From contig DASXUX010000014.1 in assembly GCA_036504595.1 (NCBI GenBank), positions 124,001 to 188,000 on the forward strand: a stretch of DNA of 64,000 nt. Direction: 5' to 3'. This DNA comes from DASXUX01 sp036504595 (GTDB taxonomy: Bacteria; Planctomycetota; SZUA-567; H5-PLA8). Below the pieces are notes generated by a model. It was not told where the DNA came from. It saw only the letters and a list, made by a program, of their open reading frames with translations, and ran no database searches. Position numbers and translations under genes: made by a program. Of this stretch, positions 58,921 through 64,000 are shown one piece after another. Every line of letters begins with the position of its first letter. Within the stretch, counting starts at the first letter, position 1.

Positions 58921-61395
58921 TCAGGGCTTCACTGCGGCGGGATAACGTAGCCGCGCGCCCGGCAGAGGCCCTTTGCAGTCCGGTGTCGCCAGCCTTGCGC
59001 AGTAGCCCCAGTCGCCGTTGATATTGTCTATGCGCAGCACCAGCGTGTGCGCTCCGGCAGCCAGTTTCACCGGGACTTTGAACTCATCGGGATTGACTCC
59101 GCCCGGGCGTGGATTGCGATAGAGCTCGTTGCCATCCAGCCACGCCACCACGCCGTCATCCGAGCTCATCGCGAGCATCCCGTCCACGTCTTTGTCGGCT
59201 TCCAGATCAACGGCGGCATACGCGTAACCGGCGTCGGCGGATTTCAGCACGGTACGCAGATCGACGATGCCCAGCGATGTGGGGCTGAACGGCCGCAGCC
59301 AATTCTGCTGCTTCAGCACAGTACCCACGTCCAGCGTGCTCTTTGGCCCCGCGCCTTTTTCCCACGCGCTGGCCTGATCGTTTTTGAACGGCCCCAGAAT
59401 CGCCCAGTCCTTAAACAGTATTTTCCCGCCATCAACGTCTTTTCGCACCGCCGCGCTGACGGACTGGCGCAGCTTGTCGGCGTTCAATTGCCCGTTGAGC
59501 TTGAAGCGGCTGAAGAGCGCCGAAGACTCCTCTTCCTTATCATGAACGTGGATGTACAGGCCGACCCAGCGCGCCTCAAACGTCATCTTTTCGGGATCGA
59601 AGACCACCGAGCGCCCCGTTGCCGCGTCGTTGACCGCGCACGCCACGACGCCCTGCGAACAGGTCATCTTGAAGCGCACTGTGTCCTTGGTGTGTCCGGT
59701 CAGATAACAACCTCTTTGCTTGATGTTGCGCCCGCCGCCGGCGTTGCCGCAGATCGTCGCCTGCATGTCTTTTGCGGTGATCTGCCGCACGCCCATGCGG
59801 ATTTCGCAGCCCGAACCATCAAAGACGAGCAGGCCATACTCCAATTTGTTGCGGTTTGACGCCAGTGTCGCTTCGACCTCAATGCTCCACTGCGCGGGAC
59901 TGAACGCTTCAAACGGCAGCCGGATCGTGCGATGATCGCGGCCGTTGCCCTTGTCAGCCGGATGCCTGAAGACCAGCGCCTTCTTGTCGGGATCGATCAG
60001 CGCGTCGTTGCCGTCCTCCCGAACCCACGGCCCGATGTCGTCCTTGGACTTGAAGTCGTACGCCACTTCCAGCGTGTTGCTGATCTGCTTCACCGGCACT
60101 TTGTAGCAGGTCAGATCCGACTCGTGCGAACTGGCCGCATCGAAGCGCAAGCCGGCAAATTGTTCGGCCAGCTTGCCGTCCAGAGCATCGCACTGCATCA
60201 CTTTAGCTTCGAGTTCTTCGATCTGCTTCCGCCGCGCTTCCGTGTTGAAGCCGCGCTCCTTGAGCTGCCGCTGCAACGTTTCGATCTGCTTGGGAATATC
60301 TGCCAGCGCGCCCTGCTTGCGTTCTTCCAGAATCTTCCCGCGCTTGTCCGAAATCGTCTTCAACACGCTGCGAGCCGGCTTGGCGGCCACTTCGTCCGGC
60401 TGGCCGCCAGCGCCCAGCGCCGCCAGCTTCTGTTTCCAGACGGACTCCAGCTTTCCCAAGTCCTCCAGTTTGTCGGTCTTCGCCGCCTGCCGCTGAGCGT
60501 CATCGGCTTCCGTGTTGTGCTCGGCCAAGTGGTCTTGGATCGTCTGCTCCGTTTTCGCATACTTCGCCTTATTCGAATCCCACCAGGGTGCGCTTGAGAA
60601 GCGGGCGTTGATTCCCTTGATTTTCTCCAGCGCCGCCCCGTAGCGCTGCTTCTCGTCAAGCTGTACCGCTTGCTTCAATTCGTCCTCGAAGGCCTTCTGG
60701 TCCGTGCTCGCTGTTGCTTGAGGTGGGGTGCCAGGAGCCGGCGCGGTATTCGCTGCCGGCGCGACGTTCGCGTCTGGTTTTGGCGGTTCAGGCAGAGGCA
60801 CTAACGGCCGCGGCTGGGACGTCTCGGCCGGAGGCGTGCGCGGCGCAGTCTGCAGGAACGACGGACCCAGAGGACGGCTTTCACCCGACCCCGGATCCTT
60901 AGAAGCAGTCGCTGCGGGCCTCGCGGCTTCGCGATCGTTCTTTGCCGGCGTCGCTGAATTGGGCGTTGATGCAGGTCCACGAGACTCCGCGTGTTCGGAG
61001 TCGCCCTTGCCGCCGCTCATCGTGGCGATAATGCCGATGACCAGCATCAACACTCCCGCGCCGGCAATTCCCGCCGCCAGCAGAACCGTGTTGTGCTGAG
61101 ACTTCGCCGCGGCTGCGCGCGCTGGCTGGGCCTTTGTAATTCCAGATATTCGCGTCTCCGCAGGCGCCGGCTGCGGGAGGGGAATTCGCGACGAAGACTT
61201 GCTGCTCGCGCGTGAAGATTCAACCTTGATGACAGACGCAGACTTGCCCTTGGCTGGGGCGCAGGCCGCGCAATAATGCTCACCGCCCGGCCCGATAACT
61301 CCGGCCGCACCGGGCGGGCTGATCATGCGCGTGCATTGGCAGCAATACCACAACTGCCCCGCGCCCGCCGGCTGAACTGTGTCGTTATCGCTCAT
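58921..61395 (-). CDS. Zinc-ribbon membrane protein with coiled coil and beta-sandwich region
   Basis: An 824-residue protein from the ATG at 61395 (MSDNDTVQPAGAGQLWYCCQ). A longer upstream frame overlaps a hairpin and lacks a good start. A Cys4 zinc ribbon uses C18, C21, C42 and C45. One transmembrane helix lies near 120-142 (VLLAAGIAGAGVLMLVIGII). A Pro/Ser/Ala-rich linker and coiled-coil (about 250-400) follow. The last 400 residues are two beta domains: a concanavalin-like one (IEVEATLASNRNKLEYGLLV) and a PA14/NPCBM-like one ending GDWGYCARLATPD. This cytoplasm-to-surface arrangement repeats in planctomycete genomes. The function is unknown. Confidence 0.7.
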   Translation of the reverse strand: MSDNDTVQPAGAGQLWYCCQCTRMISPPGAAGVIGPGGEHYCAACAPAKGKSASVIKVESSRASSKSSSRIPLPQPAPAETRISGITKAQPARAAAAKSQHNTVLLAAGIAGAGVLMLVIGIIATMSGGKGDSEHAESRGPASTPNSATPAKNDREAARPAATASKDPGSGESRPLGPSFLQTAPRTPPAETSQPRPLVPLPEPPKPDANVAPAANTAPAPGTPPQATASTDQKAFEDELKQAVQLDEKQRYGAALEKIKGINARFSSAPWWDSNKAKYAKTEQTIQDHLAEHNTEADDAQRQAAKTDKLEDLGKLESVWKQKLAALGAGGQPDEVAAKPARSVLKTISDKRGKILEERKQGALADIPKQIETLQRQLKERGFNTEARRKQIEELEAKVMQCDALDGKLAEQFAGLRFDAASSHESDLTCYKVPVKQISNTLEVAYDFKSKDDIGPWVREDGNDALIDPDKKALVFRHPADKGNGRDHRTIRLPFEAFSPAQWSIEVEATLASNRNKLEYGLLVFDGSGCEIRMGVRQITAKDMQATICGNAGGGRNIKQRGCYLTGHTKDTVRFKMTCSQGVVACAVNDAATGRSVVFDPEKMTFEARWVGLYIHVHDKEEESSALFSRFKLNGQLNADKLRQSVSAAVRKDVDGGKILFKDWAILGPFKNDQASAWEKGAGPKSTLDVGTVLKQQNWLRPFSPTSLGIVDLRTVLKSADAGYAYAAVDLEADKDVDGMLAMSSDDGVVAWLDGNELYRNPRPGGVNPDEFKVPVKLAAGAHTLVLRIDNINGDWGYCARLATPDCKGPLPGARLRYPAAVKP

Positions 61396-61525
61396 GTTTC
61401 CCGTCACAAAGACCGTCTGAATCGAAAAAACAATTATACACAAATTTTCCCGCCTGCGTTGTGAAAAGAGTCCGGCGAGAATGGCTTTGTGCACATAGAC
61501 AGTGGATTTGGGAAAACCCACGGTG

Positions 61526-61553
61526 CTGTTGGCCCGCAAAGGAAGGGCAACAG
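61526..61553 (-). terminator. Possible hairpin terminator of the cobalamin operon
   Basis: CTGTTG plus CCC (61526-61535) pairs with GGGCAACAG (61545-61553) around a loop, just downstream of the cobK stop on the minus strand. There is no T-run, so it is only a candidate. Confidence 0.35.
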
Positions 61554-61556
61554 GCA

Positions 61557-62315
61557 CTATAACTGCCCCTGCCGGACCGCCCGCACAAGCTCTGGAATAC
61601 TCGAAAAACAATCCGCCCCGCTCGTCTGCGGCCGCGCCACGATCACGACACGGCAATTCTCGAGCTTCGCCGCTTCGATCTTCTCCGCCAAGCCACCCGC
61701 CGCGCCGCTCTCTTTTGTCACCAGAACCTTGATCGCAAACGTTCGAATCACCTCGCGATTCTGCGCAACGTTGAACGGCCCTCTCGCCGCGATAATGCAT
61801 GCGTCAGAAACTCCGGCGTTACGGCAGGCATCCAGAGAGTCCTTCTCTGGCAACACGCGTGCGATGAGTGGTCTGCCGGCACGCCGCGCCTCCTTTACGT
61901 ACGGCGCGAGGTTTCGCGAACCGGTGGTCAGCAGAATCGCGCCGCCAACTGCAGCGGCCAGGCGCGCGGCTTCGTCGTGACTCTCGGCAACAACGAACTC
62001 GCCCGAAACTTCTCCGGATGGCCGATCATAGCGCAAACACGGGATGCACAGTTGCTTGGCCGCGTCCTGCGCCGTGGCGTGCGCCGCCGTGGCGTACGGA
62101 TGCGTGGCATCCACGATCACGCCGGCGCGTTCGTGCCGAGCCAGTTCAATGAGCGCCGCCACATCCAACGGACCGCAGCGTCGTCGAATGCGCGGATGCG
62201 TGGGCAGTTCCAGCGGAACCGTCGAAGCCGTGGAAACGAGCACATTGACGCCGCCATCGGCCAGGGCGAGCGCCAGCGGCGCAGTCTCGCTTGTTCCGCC
62301 CAACAACAAGATCAT
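61557..62315 (-). CDS. cobK: Precorrin-6A (or cobalt-precorrin-6A) reductase
   Basis: A 252-residue protein from the ATG at 62315, which overlaps the cobH stop (ATGA). MILLLGGTSETAPLALALAD has the GGTxE nucleotide-binding loop. Other motifs are VIVDATHPYATAAHATAQDA, CLRYDRPSGE, LLTTGSRNLAPYV and VLPEKDSLDACRNAGVSDAC. It reduces precorrin-6A with NADPH in corrin-ring synthesis. Length and motif set match CobK/CbiJ. Confidence 0.93.
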   Translation of the reverse strand: MILLLGGTSETAPLALALADGGVNVLVSTASTVPLELPTHPRIRRRCGPLDVAALIELARHERAGVIVDATHPYATAAHATAQDAAKQLCIPCLRYDRPSGEVSGEFVVAESHDEAARLAAAVGGAILLTTGSRNLAPYVKEARRAGRPLIARVLPEKDSLDACRNAGVSDACIIAARGPFNVAQNREVIRTFAIKVLVTKESGAAGGLAEKIEAAKLENCRVVIVARPQTSGADCFSSIPELVRAVRQGQL

Positions 62316-63007
62316 GCTCCACACGCTCCATCTTTCGAATCCGCAAGCGACGCGAGTGCGTGAACGACGCTGACGGCCAGTGGACTTCCGCCCCGCCGGC
62401 CGGCAAGCGCGATGTACGGCACCGGCAGCGACATCAACTCCTGCTTGCTTTCGACGACATGCACGAAGCCCACCGGCATTCCGACGACAAGCGCCGGCCT
62501 CAGATTCTCTTCCAGGATCAGCCGGTTCACTTCCATCAAACCCACCGGCGAGTTCCCAAACAAAACGATGCCGCCGTTCAACCGGGACTGCGCTTTTCGC
62601 ACGGAAAAAATCGCGCGCGGCAACCGCGCCACGCGCGCTTCTGCCGCAACATCCTCATCCGCAACGTGGCACACCAGACTGCCGGCATCGTATTTTGGGC
62701 AGACCCGGCGCAGCCGCGCAATCGACAGGCCTGCGCGAATCATGTTCGAATCGGAATAAATCGCCGCGCCCCCGCGCAACGCGGCGATGGCCGATGCGAT
62801 GGCGTCGGTGGAAAAACGGACTTCCTCCATCAAGCCGAAGTCGGCGGTGGTGTGAATCATGCGCCGCACAACCGCCCACTGCTCCGGCGTGAAGGAGTGC
62901 GATGGAGACTCGCGATCGATCGCCGCAAACGAAGCCGCTTCGATCTGCTCGCCGCTCAGCGGATTCTCATACAGCGCGCGCACCAGCGCCCGGCGTGAAC
63001 TGCTCAT
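62312..63007 (-). CDS. cobH: Precorrin-8X methylmutase
   Basis: A 231-residue protein from the ATG at 63007, overlapping the cobB stop (ATGA). The motifs VRRMIHTTADFGLMEEVRFS, AIYSDSNMIRAGLSIARL, GNSPVGLMEVNRLILEENL, PALVVGMPVGFVHVVESKQE and AGRRGGSPLAVSVVHALASL cover the CobH/CbiC fold, including the catalytic His in MIHTT. It moves a methyl group to give hydrogenobyrinic or cobyrinic acid. Confidence 0.95.
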   Translation of the reverse strand: MSSSRRALVRALYENPLSGEQIEAASFAAIDRESPSHSFTPEQWAVVRRMIHTTADFGLMEEVRFSTDAIASAIAALRGGAAIYSDSNMIRAGLSIARLRRVCPKYDAGSLVCHVADEDVAAEARVARLPRAIFSVRKAQSRLNGGIVLFGNSPVGLMEVNRLILEENLRPALVVGMPVGFVHVVESKQELMSLPVPYIALAGRRGGSPLAVSVVHALASLADSKDGACGA

Positions 63008-64000
63008 TTTGCACTCCTGAAACTTGCGACGAGATTGGCGACCGCGTCCGGCCTGCTGGCAAAATGCGCATGGATGTAGCTGGCCAGCGTGCGTCCGCGC
63101 TGGAATCCTTCCGCCACCGGTGCGTCCGAGCGCCGGTAGGCAACAGTGTACGGCGCACGCCACGACGGTTCGCGCGCGTCTTCAACCAGTTCGGAGTAAT
63201 GAAATTCGTGCCCGCGCAGCGTCGCGCCGCGCTTGCCCCACAGACTGTCCTCGCGCAACGTCACCTCTGTGTAGCCGAGCGCCTTGCGCTTTTTGAGCAT
63301 GCGCGTCCAGACCGGCAGCACACCGGCCATCGCGTGGCGCTTTCCATCCAGCGTGTGAATGCCTTGCGAAAGATACATCAGCCCGCCGCACTCCGCATAG
63401 ACGGGATGATCGGCAGCAGCGAACGCGCGAACATCTGCCAGCATGGAGGCATTCGCAGAAAGTTCCGCCGCGTGCTGCTCCGGATACCCGCCGCCGAGGT
63501 ACAGCGCATCCACTTTGGGAAGGTGCGCGTCAGAGATCGGCGAGAAGCGCACGATCTCGCAGCCTGCGGACTCCAGCGCTTCCAGGTTGTCCGGATAGTA
63601 GAAGTGAAAGGCGGCATCGAAGGCGACACCAAGCCTGACCACTCCGGAAGGAGCCCCGGGCGCCCTCGCCCGGGGAACAGCGGGCGTGGGCGCCCGCGGC
63701 TCCTCTTGGGCGCCAGCAAGCCGCGCGATGTCCTCCACAGAGATACCGTTGTCCAATGCGTCGCCGAGCGCCGCAAGAACAGTCGCCGAAAGATTCTCGC
63801 GGTCGGCGGTCACCAACCCCAGGTGCCGGCTCGGTAGTTCGGGAAACGCGCCGCGCTGAATAGCGCCAACTAGCGGCGGAAGATTCGCGGCGCTCAATGA
63901 GTCTCGGAGCCATTGCGCGTGCCGTTCGGAGCCGGCCTGATTGGCGATGACGCCGGCGATGCGAAGCGACGGCTCGAAATCGCAGAACCCTTTCACCGTC
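63004..64000 (-). CDS. cobB: Cobyrinate or hydrogenobyrinate a,c-diamide synthase, N-terminus outside the window
   Basis: Only the C-terminal 332 residues are present. The P-loop synthetase domain begins beyond the right edge, and the GTG at 63994-63996 is internal rather than a start. The domain end IAGVIANQAGSERHAQWLRD is followed by the glutamine-amidotransferase-like domain with the catalytic Cys in YAECGGLMYLSQG and HEFHYSELVED. It adds two amides to the corrin ring, using ATP and glutamine. Between the domains the segment EPRAPTPAVPRARAPGAPSG is encoded by a palindromic element (63649-63704). cobB, cobH and cobK overlap and form one leftward operon. Confidence 0.93.
   Translation of the reverse strand, partial: TVKGFCDFEPSLRIAGVIANQAGSERHAQWLRDSLSAANLPPLVGAIQRGAFPELPSRHLGLVTADRENLSATVLAALGDALDNGISVEDIARLAGAQEEPRAPTPAVPRARAPGAPSGVVRLGVAFDAAFHFYYPDNLEALESAGCEIVRFSPISDAHLPKVDALYLGGGYPEQHAAELSANASMLADVRAFAAADHPVYAECGGLMYLSQGIHTLDGKRHAMAGVLPVWTRMLKKRKALGYTEVTLREDSLWGKRGATLRGHEFHYSELVEDAREPSWRAPYTVAYRRSDAPVAEGFQRGRTLASYIHAHFASRPDAVANLVASFRSAK
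63649..63704 (-). repeat. Compound palindrome inside cobB, between its two domains
   Basis: Outer arms AGGAGCC and GGCTCCT enclose two hairpins, CCCGGGCG-ccct-CGCCCGGG and GCGGGCG-tggg-CGCCCGC. On the coding strand it is read as a Pro/Arg/Ala-rich linker. Confidence 0.88.

Noticed and set aside
61396..61800. N-terminal extension of the zinc-ribbon membrane protein
   Set aside because: It would run across the cobK end and a hairpin, has no family similarity, and the ATG at 61395 directly precedes a clean zinc ribbon.
63994..63996. GTG start codon for cobB
   Set aside because: The frame stays open to the window edge, and the required P-loop domain is missing, so the true start lies outside.

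Overview
The window is a GC-rich bacterial chromosome segment. I think it comes from a planctomycete-like member of the PVC group, with moderate confidence. The reasons are the mix of secreted or membrane-anchored TPR, PEGA and LamG-like proteins, a CxPSR sulfatase, a Tat-exported sugar-isomerase-fold protein, a terpenoid-cyclase-fold membrane protein, and a ribosomal operon without rpmD. No rRNA, tRNA, CRISPR array or transposase gene was seen.

Layout. Positions 1-25.7 kb hold mostly envelope-type genes: a bacterial alpha-2-macroglobulin running off the left edge, a TMTC-like multi-pass membrane protein, a 1047-residue TPR protein, an ExbB/MotA-type channel protein, two tandem PEGA proteins, a large beta-sandwich protein, a terpenoid-cyclase-fold protein, a membrane-anchored TPR protein, a degenerate signal-peptidase-fold protein, a metallophosphoesterase and several small unknowns. 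Positions 25.8-45.7 kb are one long leftward S10-spc-alpha ribosomal operon in the order rplD, rplW, lepB, rplB, rpsS, rplV, rpsC, rplP, rpmC, rpsQ, rplN, rplX, rplE, rpsN, rpsH, rplF, rplR, rpsE, rplO, secY, adk, map, infA, rpmJ, rpsM, rpsK, rpsD, rpoA, rplQ. The operon starts at rplD, because rpsJ and rplC are not here. It contains lepB and lacks rpmD. Several of its proteins carry long Ala/Pro/Lys/Glu tails.

Positions 46-51.4 kb are accessory: a beta-propeller-like protein, a sulfatase, two HicA/HicB toxin-antitoxin pairs in opposite gene order, and a Tat-exported TIM-barrel protein. Positions 51.5-58.0 kb hold the most interesting locus, a translationally coupled four-gene operon. It encodes a zinc-ribbon GTPase resembling double-GTPase family 2, a GAP1-like partner, a HEAT-repeat protein with a C-terminal zinc cluster, and a membrane-anchored protein with a DnaJ-type cysteine-rich domain. 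I read it as a candidate GTPase-centred conflict or signalling system. Positions 58-64 kb hold a PfkB kinase, a zinc-ribbon/beta-sandwich membrane protein, and the end of a cobalamin operon (cobB-cobH-cobK).

Most spacers carry non-coding repeats of two kinds. The first is short tandem arrays with a 7-base (sometimes 8-base) period, often placed as inverted pairs that could form hairpins. The second is dispersed GC-rich palindromes. Several elements of either kind have become part of coding sequences in frame: the sulfatase, the GAP1-like protein, CobB, LepB, and the ends of two other genes.
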